From the NCBI GenBank assembly GCA_018266685.1, contig JAFDZY010000089.1, positions 1 to 32,509 of the forward strand: a stretch of DNA of 32,509 nt. Direction: 5' to 3'. The notes under the pieces were generated by a model that was not told the origin of the DNA, did no database searches, and was given only the letters and a program-made list of their open reading frames with translations. Both the position numbers and the translations under genes were made by a program. This DNA is from Bacteroidota bacterium. GTDB taxonomy: Bacteria > Bacteroidota > Bacteroidia > Flavobacteriales_F > PHOS-HE28. Shown here piece by piece: positions 1 through 7,001 of this stretch; the stretch's first letter is position 1, and each line of letters starts with the position of its first letter.

Positions 1-1044
1 GCGGATGCGCGCGGTGTTGCCTTGTGGCCGTGTGGCCGCGAACGGCTGGTGGGCATGCGGCTCCAGCAGCGCCTCCAGCGCCACATCGTACCGCGCTTGG
101 AACGGCCCGAGCAGGATGGCATACGCCGTGATGCTTTCCTCCGCTGTGCTGCTGTCCACGGCATAGGGCTCCAAGTCGATGTCCACCGTGGCTTGGGGGG
201 CACCTTGCTTCAATGGCACGTCCACGATATCGGGCTGGTTGAGCGAGCCCGGGCACCAATTGGCGCGGTCGTAGATCCACGTGCCGGCTTGGGGTTGCAC
301 GGGGTTGCAGCCACAGTCCTTCCAGAGTGTGTGGCTGTTCACCGTGTCGCCGTCCACCTTGATGATGCGCTGCTTGGCGCAGAACTCGCCGCAGCCGTCC
401 TGCGGGTTCATGCCGTGGCCGGTCTGCAGCACGCGGATGCGCAGGTCCGTGGCGCCTGCGGGCAGGTCCACTGTGCGCGGAGGCAGGTCGGCCTCGATGC
501 TCCGAGCCTTGTTGCCATAGGCGAAATTTCCCGCGTACAACGGCACCATCGCCAGCACGGGCCTGGCCGGCCTGCCCATTACGAAGGCAAAATCCAGCGT
601 CACCGCCCAGCCGCGGTCGGTGTTGGGCTCGTAGCCGCCGTGCTCGTAGATCACCGTGCAGCTGTCCTGTAACAGGCTGCGCAGGTCGGTGAGGTCGGTG
701 GTCCAGGTGAAGTGCCAGTCCTTCTTGAAACCGCCGCCGTACGGGGTAAGCATGCGGCTCACCTCGAAGGTGTCGGCCGTGCCGATGCGATGCACCAGGA
801 TCCTGTCGCGGTAGTCCCAGTCGGCGCAGCGCATCGTGTCCGGGCAACTGAAGGTGACGTGCAGCAGCACCTGGCGCACTTCCGCGCCCGCATGGGGAAA
901 GGCCACGTTCGCCGGGTATTGGTGTACGCCCCGGTGGGGATCGGTGACAACGGTGGTGCGGTTGTGGGAGATCACATGGACGGTGCGCTGCGCGGAAAGG
1001 CATAGAGCCGGACCCAGCAGCAACAAGAATAGGAGAGTGCGCAT
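1..1044 (-). CDS. PNGase F-like peptide-N-glycosidase, secreted (3' end cut by window edge)
   Basis: The frame is open for 348 codons from an ATG at 1042-1044 to the window edge, so the C-terminus is missing. Residues 1-18 are a signal peptide (hydrophobic run, then CLSAQ). The rest resembles peptide-N4-(N-acetyl-beta-glucosaminyl)asparagine amidase F, which cleaves N-glycans from glycoproteins at Asn. Recognisable blocks are CADWDYRD at 73-80, whose WD aspartate (D77) matches the PNGase F catalytic Asp60; CGEFC at 218-222, whose E220 matches Glu206; and DRANWCPG at 259-266, matching DRAGWCPG. Both N-glycanase beta-sandwich domains seem present. The third acidic residue (Glu118 in PNGase F) would lie near IYEHGGYEP at 132-140 and cannot be placed exactly. 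Any C-terminal sorting domain lies outside the window. Family assignment is from remembered motifs; activity and substrate are inferred. Confidence 0.85.
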   Translation of the reverse strand, partial: MRTLLFLLLLGPALCLSAQRTVHVISHNRTTVVTDPHRGVHQYPANVAFPHAGAEVRQVLLHVTFSCPDTMRCADWDYRDRILVHRIGTADTFEVSRMLTPYGGGFKKDWHFTWTTDLTDLRSLLQDSCTVIYEHGGYEPNTDRGWAVTLDFAFVMGRPARPVLAMVPLYAGNFAYGNKARSIEADLPPRTVDLPAGATDLRIRVLQTGHGMNPQDGCGEFCAKQRIIKVDGDTVNSHTLWKDCGCNPVQPQAGTWIYDRANWCPGSLNQPDIVDVPLKQGAPQATVDIDLEPYAVDSSTAEESITAYAILLGPFQARYDVALEALLEPHAHQPFAATRPQGNTARIR

Positions 1045-1048
1045 GCCG

Positions 1049-1056
1049 CAAACTTG
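1049..1056 (-). promoter_or_regulatory. Putative -7 box for the PNGase F-like gene
   Basis: On the minus strand CAAGTTTG matches the Bacteroidota TAnnTTTG element at 7 of 8 positions if C is allowed for T. It ends four bases before the ATG, so the transcript would be almost leaderless. No clear TTG -33 element is seen. Confidence 0.35.
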
Positions 1057-1100
1057 CGACACGAAACGGATCTGTTCGGCTTATTCCGAATTGTAATGAA

Positions 1101-1139
1101 GACCGCGTCCGGCAATTTGTCGGACGCGGTCCTTTCTTT
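1101..1139. terminator. Strong hairpin between pirin and the PNGase F-like gene
   Basis: An 11-bp perfect stem (GACCGCGTCCG with CGGACGCGGTC) closes a 9-base loop at 1101-1131. On the plus strand CTTTCTTT follows; on the minus strand TTCATTAC follows. Both flanking genes are on the minus strand, so it most likely ends pirin transcripts despite the poorer U-tract in that direction. It could also act both ways. Confidence 0.55.
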
Positions 1140-1262
1140 GAAGCTGGCGCTCGGCTTTTTACCGAGTGCGTTCCTTCATAGGGCCTCCGGCCCGTCCTCT
1201 TGAAGCTGGCGCTCGGCTTTTTGCCGAGTGCATTCCTTCATAGGGCCTCTGGCCCGTCTTTG
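1139..1262. repeat. Two tandem copies of a 62-bp palindrome-containing repeat
   Basis: Copy 1 is 1139-1200 and copy 2 is 1201-1262. They differ at only a few positions. Each copy contains two small inverted repeats, CTCGG/CCGAG around a T-run and GGGCC/GGCCC. No coding potential is convincing. The unit resembles REP-type extragenic palindromes but differs from the repeat family at 22508-22710. Confidence 0.7.
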
Positions 1263-1314
1263 GACTAAAATGCCCGCTGACACCACAGCCAATTCGCCCC
1301 TCCTTGGATATTCC

Positions 1315-2238
1315 TCAATCCTCCAAGTACCCGAACTTCCCCTGGTTGAAGTCCTCGATCGCTTGTCGGATGTCCGCCTCGGTGTTCATCACGAACGGGC
1401 CGTAGGCCGCGATGGGCTCATTGATCGGCTCGCCGCTCAGCACCAGCACCACCGCTTGTTCCGCGGCTTCCAGCAGGATCTTGCCCGGTGAATTCCCCAT
1501 CAGCACGAAGTGGTCCGTGGGCACTTGTTCCGTACCGTTCACGTGGATGCTGCCTTCGATCACGAGCAGCGCAGTGTTGTAGTGCGCTGGGAACTCCAGC
1601 TCCGCTTTTCCGCCTTTGTTCAGGCGTGCATTGTAGAGGTGTACGGGCGTGAATGTGGTGGCCGGGCCTTGCGTGCCTAGGTAGTTGCCGGCAATCACCT
1701 CCATGCTGCCGCCATGGTCCGGCAATGCGTGCTGCGCCATTTGGGCGTGTGTGATCGCCTGGTACTTCGGCGGACTCATCTTGCTCTTCGCAGGCAGATT
1801 CACCCAGAGCTGCACCATCTGGAAGATGCCGCCCGTCTTGCTGAATTCCTCCTCGTGGTACTCCTTGTGCAGCACGCCGGAAGCGGCAGTCATCCATTGC
1901 ACATCGCCCTCGCCGATCACGCCACCGCCTCCGCTGCTGTCGTGGTGCGCCACGCGGCCCTTGTAGGCGATGGTCACCGTTTCGAAGCCGCGGTGCGGAT
2001 GCACGCCCACGCCGCGCGGCGTAATGCCTGCCGGCACGTCCCACTTGCTGTTGTAGTCCATTACCAGGAAGGGGCTCATGCGCTGCATGTCCACGGTGGC
2101 GGGCAGGAAGCCGTGTACGCGGAAGCCGTCGCCCACCATGTGTGCGGGTGGCGGCGCGATGACCCGTTCGATGGGGCGGAAATTTCCCGTGTTCCCCGGT
2201 CCGGTGGACGTGGTGTTCTTCAAGGTGTCCGTGTTCAT
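1315..2238 (-). CDS. Pirin family protein (bicupin)
   Basis: A 307-residue protein of the cupin-fold pirin family. Pirins bind one Fe through three His and one Glu in the N-terminal cupin, and some act as quercetin 2,3-dioxygenases or redox-sensing cofactors. The ligands are visible with the right spacing: H80 and H82 in GVHPHRGFETV, then H124 and E126 in LHKEYHEEE. Human pirin has H56, H58, H101 and E103. The conserved SPFLVMDY segment lies at 55-62. Length is close to human pirin (290) and longer than E. coli YhhW. The ATG at 2236-2238 precedes a short non-conserved N-terminus of about 20 residues. It lies downstream of the patatin gene on the same strand. Its substrate cannot be told from sequence. 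Confidence 0.93.
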   Translation of the reverse strand: MNTDTLKNTTSTGPGNTGNFRPIERVIAPPPAHMVGDGFRVHGFLPATVDMQRMSPFLVMDYNSKWDVPAGITPRGVGVHPHRGFETVTIAYKGRVAHHDSSGGGGVIGEGDVQWMTAASGVLHKEYHEEEFSKTGGIFQMVQLWVNLPAKSKMSPPKYQAITHAQMAQHALPDHGGSMEVIAGNYLGTQGPATTFTPVHLYNARLNKGGKAELEFPAHYNTALLVIEGSIHVNGTEQVPTDHFVLMGNSPGKILLEAAEQAVVLVLSGEPINEPIAAYGPFVMNTEADIRQAIEDFNQGKFGYLED

Positions 2239-2266
2239 GGCGTGAAGGTTTTATTCCTACCGGATG

Positions 2267-2274
2267 CAAAGTTC
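2267..2274 (-). promoter_or_regulatory. Putative -7 box for pirin
   Basis: GAACTTTG on the minus strand, 28 bases before the pirin ATG, in the 125-bp gap that separates pirin from the upstream patatin gene. It is a partial match to TAnnTTTG, and a CTG lies about 20 bases further upstream. This suggests pirin has its own promoter. Confidence 0.3.
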
Positions 2275-2363
2275 CACCAGGTGGTGATGCCGTGCAGTGA
2301 CCAGGGTGAAGAATCAGGTTCTTGGCCTTTGCCCGATTTCATTCTGTCCGCATCCCTGATCAC

Positions 2364-3161
2364 TCACGTCTTCCGCACGGCCGCCCGTGCTTCATATTCC
2401 TCCAACTTCCGCAGGGCCGCTTCATAACCGATGCGGAAGATCTCATCCACATGGCTGGTGCTGAAGGTACCAAAGGCCGCGAGCGCCTCGGGATGGATCA
2501 CCACGTCGCAATCGTCGAATTTCCGGATGGATGAACTGGCCCGGTCCATGGAATAGGCGCGCTCCATCACGGCGAAGCTGGAGCTGAGCTCGCCGGCGGT
2601 GATCTGCTTGAGCGGGTTGACGAACACGCCGATGATGTGGTCGCAGTGCGCGAGCAGCGGCTCGGTGGGGAAGTTGTTGGTGATGCCACCGTCGGCGTAA
2701 AGCGTGTCCTCGATCTGCACCGGCGAGAACACGCCCGGCACGGCGGAGGAGGCCAACAGGGTGCGGATCAACGGGCCTTCGTGGAATACCTTGGAGCGGC
2801 CCTTCACCAGGTCGGAGGCCACCACGAAGAGCTGCTTTTGCAGTGTCGCGAAATCGTCCCCTGTGAAAAACGGCGCTAGGTCCGCGTGGTACTTGTCCGC
2901 ATCGAACATGCCCGCTTTGTGGCGCGCGAACTTGCCCCAGGAGAACAGCGACACATGCCTGAAGAACTCCAGGACGGACTCCCAGCCGTGGCCTGCTGCA
3001 TACAATGCGCCCACCAAAGCGCCCGAACTGGCCCCTGCAATGTGCGTGGCCTGCAGGCCGTGCTCTTCCATCGCTTTCAGCACCCCGATGTGCGCCACGC
3101 CGCGCACCCCGCCCCCGGAAAGGACGAGTCCCAGTGCCGATGCATCCTTGTCCGTGTCCAT
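2364..3161 (-). CDS. Patatin-like phospholipase
   Basis: A 265-residue patatin-domain serine hydrolase, predicted to release fatty acids from phospholipids or other lipids by a Ser-Asp dyad. All family elements are present: the glycine-rich oxyanion loop SGGGVRG at 15-21, the nucleophile elbow GASSG at 43-47 (Ser45), and the DGG motif at 157-159 (Asp157). The ATG at 3159-3161 is chosen because conservation starts right there with ALGLVLSGGG. The frame stays open about 130 codons further upstream, but that part is Arg-rich and unlike any patatin N-terminus, and it overlaps the remnant of another gene in a different frame. No signal peptide is seen, so it is probably cytoplasmic (RssA/YlbK-type). 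Confidence 0.93.
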   Translation of the reverse strand: MDTDKDASALGLVLSGGGVRGVAHIGVLKAMEEHGLQATHIAGASSGALVGALYAAGHGWESVLEFFRHVSLFSWGKFARHKAGMFDADKYHADLAPFFTGDDFATLQKQLFVVASDLVKGRSKVFHEGPLIRTLLASSAVPGVFSPVQIEDTLYADGGITNNFPTEPLLAHCDHIIGVFVNPLKQITAGELSSSFAVMERAYSMDRASSSIRKFDDCDVVIHPEALAAFGTFSTSHVDEIFRIGYEAALRKLEEYEARAAVRKT

Positions 3162-3268
3162 CGTTGTCTGGCTGAAAAGCAGTCCAATGCACGCAAAGAA
3201 GACGATCCACGCGGTATTTAGTTCGCGGGAAAGATTTGTGGCCTCCGAGGAGTTCTTGAGGCAAGGTT

Positions 3269-3442
3269 TCACCTGTACTCGAACCAAGCCCCGAGAAACG
3301 GGCTGTACGGCGCATAGACCGGCTTGTCGTTCTCTTCCTTGTAGCGGTTGATGTACACCAGCTCGCGGTCCAGCAAGGCTTGCAGGGCGAGGACCAGTGC
3401 GGCGGAGGAGTTCAGCCTGTATTTCTTGATGAACGCCCCGCC
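3269..3442 (-). pseudogene. C-terminal remnant of an ATPase-type gene
   Basis: On the minus strand about 57 codons (GGAFIKKYRLNSSAALVLAL..., ending LGAWFEYR and a stop at 3269-3271) form a plausible protein tail. It resembles the winged-helix C-terminus of Bacteroidota AAA-type ATP-binding proteins (ATPase_2-like), where a phrase such as KYRL.SAS.V..AL..LL.KELVY recurs. An in-frame TAG sits about 19 codons upstream of the clear part, and there is no ATP-binding domain. I read it as the 3' end of a gene whose body was deleted. The family assignment is from memory of the motif. Confidence 0.5.
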
Positions 3443-3567
3443 TGTGGGGTGTCCACCTCGCCGGACTGCCTAATGGTGCCTGTGTGTACAGGTCAACACA
3501 AAGCAAAGCTTGGTAATGTTTGCTTACTGAGAAGGGCAGGGCAAGTGTCGCGATTCCCAACCTGGTT
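3443..3567. other. Unexplained spacer with a short palindrome
   Basis: No gene is supportable here. It contains the inverted repeat CCTGTGTGTACAGG near 3479-3492. It lies between the ATPase remnant and the first 23-bp direct repeat, and looks like rearrangement debris. Confidence 0.3.
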
Positions 3568-3590
3568 CTTCAATGGCTATGCTCCCCGCT
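3568..3590. repeat. 23-bp direct repeat, copy 1 (3' end of methyltransferase gene)
   Basis: Identical over 23 bases to 4562-4584. On the minus strand it encodes the last six residues SGEHSH, the TGA stop and a few bases beyond. The identity ends abruptly on both sides. Confidence 0.9.
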
Positions 3591-4442
3591 GCTGATCGAT
3601 GCGTCCATTCTGCGCGCGCAGGCCACCCTGTAGAACTCATAGCCCCGGTGCCATTGGGGCCGATCCGGCATGTACGCATCGCGGTAGTCAGCCGCTCCTT
3701 TGTCCTCCAGCAGTTCAAGATCGAGCCTCCCCAAGTATTCAGGGAGTTCATCGGGGTTGAACCCGAAAGTCCAGTGTTCCCCTGCGCGATCCAGTCGTGA
3801 ACGGATCTCTTCAATGCCGTCAAATGTGGTTGCGGGGTTCAGGACGTCCTTATGGATGTATGTGAAAATGACGGATGAGCCAGAAGGAAATCGGCCCATG
3901 GAGCGGAACGTGGCTTGTACCGCTTCCGGGGTCAGGTAGTTCGTCACACCTTCCCAAACGAAGGCCGTTCGTTTGCTGGTATCTATCGCGCCCGCGTTCA
4001 ACCGGTCATCCAGGTTTTCCATGTTGAAGTCGATGGTCAAGTAGCGGGTGTTGGCGTTCAGTCGGGAAGCTCCGGCCAACTTCCCAACTTTGAATTTGGA
4101 CGTGTCCGGGTGGTCCACCTCGATCACGGGGACCTGCCCCAGGAATGTCAATCGATGTGCTCTCGTATCAAAGCCCGCACCCAAGATCACCACCTGGTCC
4201 GATCCCTGGAGGACCGCTCGCCGAAGCAGGTCATCAATGTATTTTGTCCTGGCGATCCCGGAGGACATGGCCCCCAAGGCTTTTTCATGGACGATGGACC
4301 AGATCATTCCGCCCAAGCCGGGAAGGCCGGACATCCGCGTGGCAACCTTCAGCCCAGTGTCCAGGAAATTGGCGGCATAAGGGTCCGTGAACAACCGATG
4401 GTCCGTTGGTCGTTGCGTTTCAAGCGCCCGGAAGAATGCCAT
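3570..4442 (-). CDS. SAM-dependent methyltransferase, TIGR00027/LCM family
   Basis: A 290-residue class I methyltransferase of the TIGR00027 type (leucine carboxyl methyltransferase superfamily), which transfers a methyl group from SAM to an unknown acceptor. The SAM-binding motif GAGFDTRAHRL and the family N-terminal block RALETQRPTDHRLFTDPYA are clear, as is FVWEGVTNYL. The reading starts at the ATG 4440-4442, but the conserved N-terminus seems to begin earlier: an upstream in-frame ATG at 4476-4478 encodes MKTNTPSRTAQ, then a TAA at 4443-4445 directly abuts the ATG used here. SRTA followed by a RALE block is what intact family members show, so the native start is probably interrupted. The C-terminal SGEHSH is identical to that of the efflux adaptor because a 23-bp repeat covers both ends. 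It lies downstream of the efflux operon on the same strand. Confidence 0.88.
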   Translation of the reverse strand: MAFFRALETQRPTDHRLFTDPYAANFLDTGLKVATRMSGLPGLGGMIWSIVHEKALGAMSSGIARTKYIDDLLRRAVLQGSDQVVILGAGFDTRAHRLTFLGQVPVIEVDHPDTSKFKVGKLAGASRLNANTRYLTIDFNMENLDDRLNAGAIDTSKRTAFVWEGVTNYLTPEAVQATFRSMGRFPSGSSVIFTYIHKDVLNPATTFDGIEEIRSRLDRAGEHWTFGFNPDELPEYLGRLDLELLEDKGAADYRDAYMPDRPQWHRGYEFYRVACARRMDASISSGEHSH

Positions 4443-4561
4443 TTACTGCGCGGTGCGGCTCGGCGTGTTGGTTTTCATGGTTCTTGGTCGCCCAAGGCAG
4501 GGTGACTTCGCCAAATTACAACGTGGGCAAAACATGAGGTGCTGCAGATCACCGCCACCCG

Positions 4562-4584
4562 CTTCAATGGCTATGCTCCCCGCT
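4562..4584. repeat. 23-bp direct repeat, copy 2 (3' end of efflux adaptor gene)
   Basis: Second perfect copy of the repeat at 3568-3590, offset by 994 bp. It encodes the SGEHSH tail and stop codon of the adaptor in the same frame as copy 1 in the methyltransferase. Confidence 0.9.
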
Positions 4585-5724
4585 CCCCTTCGTCAGTTCG
4601 CTCAGCAGGTAGTACGCGCCCTTCACCACGATGCGCGCATCGTGCGCAACGGCGCTCAAGGGCATCACCTCGGTGTAGCCCAGCTCGCTGGTGCCGGTGC
4701 GCACGGCCGTCATGACAAAGGTGTTCGGCTCGTGCTCCACGAAGATGTAGTGCTCGTCGCCGTTGCTCACCACGGCATCATCGGGCAGGCTCCAGGCGGA
4801 GGTGCTGTCGGTCATGATCAGCGCGTCCACGTACATGCCGGCGAGGAGCTCCTCGCCGTTGTCGTCCAGCTTGGCATGCACCAGCACGGCCTGCTGGTCG
4901 CTCTCAAAGGCCTTGTTCACGGCGAACACCGTGGCGGTGTGCCGGCCCACGGGCTCGCCCGCGTGGCCAAAGACCACCTTCTGGCCGGCATGTACGCGGG
5001 CCACGTCCTGCTCGAAGACGTTGAGGTCGATGTGCAGGCCGCTGTTGTCCACGATGGAAAAGAGCGGCTTGTTGGGTTCGGCGGATTGCCCGGTGGTGAT
5101 GGTGATGTGCTGCACATTGCCCGCGATCGGTGCGCGCAGCACGAAACTGGAGCGCAGGTTCTCCGCAGTGAGCGATGCGGGGTCTACGCCGAAGAGGCGC
5201 AACTTGGCAGCCGTGGCGGCCTGTCTGGCTTTGGCCACGGAGAGGTCGGCCTGGGCACGCTCCAACGTCTTGGTGGCGTTGATGCGGTCCTCATGCAGGT
5301 CCTGCTGGCGCTTGAGATCCGCTGCGAGGGCTTTGCCGTTGGCGGTGCTTTCCAAGAAATCCTGTTGCAGTTGCAGGAATTCGAGGCTCTCCAGCTCCGC
5401 GAGGGTCTGGCCTTTGTCCACGTGCTGTCCTTCGCGCACGGCCACGTTGCGCACCAGCCCGCCGAAGAAGACGCTCACTTCGGCGTTCTTGTCAGGTGGC
5501 AGCACCAAGCGGCCGTTGGCGCGCAGCGAAGTGGTCAGGCCGCGCTTTTCCATGGTGCCGGTGATCAGGCCGATGGCCTTGACCTGATCGGGCGTCAAGG
5601 CGACCTCGGTGCCGGGTGCGGCGTCGGCGGCATGGTCGTGTTCGCCCTGCGATGCACCACCTTGGCCGCCGCAAGCGGAGAGAAGTGCTGCGGTGAAGAG
5701 AAGGGGAAGGAAGAGGTTTTTCAT
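4564..5724 (-). CDS. Heavy-metal RND efflux periplasmic adaptor (CusB/CzcB-like lipoprotein)
   Basis: A 386-residue membrane-fusion protein that would bridge the inner-membrane RND pump and the outer-membrane channel. Residues 1-18 are a lipoprotein signal with lipobox LSAC (Cys18). A His/Asp-rich stretch (GEHDHAADA) follows, typical of metal-handling adaptors. The order after that fits HlyD/CusB proteins: a barrel-sandwich segment (ANGRLVLPPDKNAEVSVFFGG), an alpha-helical hairpin with heptad-like Gln/Leu/Ala content at about 120-180, the second lipoyl half (VLRAPIAGNVQHI) and beta-barrel and membrane-proximal domains. It starts 41 bases after the pump stop codon. A perfect palindrome, GCGAGATCTCGC (5742-5753), lies in that gap. 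The tail SGEHSH is shared with the downstream methyltransferase. Confidence 0.93.
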   Translation of the reverse strand: MKNLFLPLLFTAALLSACGGQGGASQGEHDHAADAAPGTEVALTPDQVKAIGLITGTMEKRGLTTSLRANGRLVLPPDKNAEVSVFFGGLVRNVAVREGQHVDKGQTLAELESLEFLQLQQDFLESTANGKALAADLKRQQDLHEDRINATKTLERAQADLSVAKARQAATAAKLRLFGVDPASLTAENLRSSFVLRAPIAGNVQHITITTGQSAEPNKPLFSIVDNSGLHIDLNVFEQDVARVHAGQKVVFGHAGEPVGRHTATVFAVNKAFESDQQAVLVHAKLDDNGEELLAGMYVDALIMTDSTSAWSLPDDAVVSNGDEHYIFVEHEPNTFVMTAVRTGTSELGYTEVMPLSAVAHDARIVVKGAYYLLSELTKGSGEHSH

Positions 5725-5765
5725 TTTGGTTCTATTTGGGGGCGAGATCTCGCGCCCTTACTAGC

Positions 5766-7001
5766 TTATTGGCCCATCAGGGCGTTGAGGTGGATCACGG
5801 TGAGGGCGGTCTGGTAGCGCACGCCCAAGCGCTCTTCTTCGATGGTCCGTGCCTGCTCCATGCCTTGCAGGAATTCCACGTAGCCGGCCTCGCCATTGAG
5901 GTAGGCGCGCTGGGCGTCGTGGCGGAGCGCTTCGGCCAGTGCGGCCCCGTTCCCTTCGAAGTAGGCCAGGCTTTCGTGCAATTGCGTCCACTGCGCACGG
6001 GTGCGTGCCAGCTCGGTGGCCCGGCTGCGGCGCAGTTCCTCCAGTTGCTGCATGGCGATATCGCTGCGCAGCCGGGCCGCTTTGGTGCGCGCCCCTTGGC
6101 CACCGCCGGGCAAGGGAATGGAGGTGCCGATCAAAAAGCCGCTGAAGGGCGATACGCCGTCGATGGTCTGGTAGAAGCCGCCGCCTTGCAACGTGGGTGC
6201 CCATAGGCTGCGCTCCATCTTCCATTCGGCCTTGGCCAGCTCGGCCTGCTGCGCGGCCGTGGCCAGCACCGGGTCATTGGGTGCGGCGCCGACGGTGGGG
6301 TCGGGCTGCATGGACAAGTTGCGCAGCAGTACCGTGTCCGGCAGGGCTCCGTTCAGCGGCCCCGTCCATTGTTCCAGCTCGGCGGCATACACGGCGATGT
6401 CCGATCGCGACCGGTTCCAGGCCAGCCGTGCCTGGTCGGCGGCGCTTTGTGCGCTCACCTTTTCCAAGCGGCCCGTGGCACCGGCATCGAATTTTTTCGC
6501 GGCGAAGGCGGCGAGGGTCCGCATCGCGCTGTCGTTGCGTTGCAGCAGCTGTGCCCGCTCCATGCCCATGGCCCATTGCAGGTAGGCGCCGGTGGCGCTT
6601 TCGCGCACGGCGGCCTGGATGCGCGTCCGGTCGCTTTCCGCCAGCTTCACACTTTCCTTCAGGTAACGGCTGCGCTGCGCGATGGCCGTGGGGAAGGGGA
6701 TACCTGTAGTGGCTTGCACGTTGATGTCGTGCGCGGAGCTGTTGATCTGCCCGCTCTGCAACTGCGCGTTGACCGGGTCCAGTTGGAAGGCCGTTTTCTT
6801 CAGGGCCTCCTGTTGCTGCACCTCCAGCTCCGCCGCCGTGATGGCCGGGTAGGCGCGCAGGGCCCGCGCCACGGCGCTGTCCAGCGTGAGCACAGGCGCC
6901 TGCGCATGCACTGAAGTGCCGCAGAACAGCAGGGCGACCACCGAAGCCGTCACGATCCCACTACCTCCATTACCTCCATCACCTCCATCACCTCCTCTCA
7001 T
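5766..7001 (-). other. Outer-membrane factor module of the RND fusion, with its own possible start
   Basis: An in-frame ATG at 6999-7001 would begin a 411-residue protein, the usual length of a CzcC/TolC-like factor. On the minus strand AAGAGGTG lies about 11 bases upstream, a rare Shine-Dalgarno-like sequence in this window. The module keeps an N-terminal hydrophobic segment ending SVHA-QA, a good signal peptidase I site. It could therefore be made by internal initiation, or be cut from the pump after export. Confidence 0.5.

Noticed and set aside
3162..3560. N-terminal extension of the patatin protein by 133 residues
   Set aside because: The extension is unlike patatins and covers the ATPase remnant in another frame.
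3568..4584. Insertion sequence or transposon
   Set aside because: The 23-bp repeats are direct, not inverted, far longer than typical target duplications, and the interior has no transposase.
4387..5817. A 476-codon plus-strand open frame
   Set aside because: It is antisense to the adaptor and methyltransferase and shows no domain or signal.
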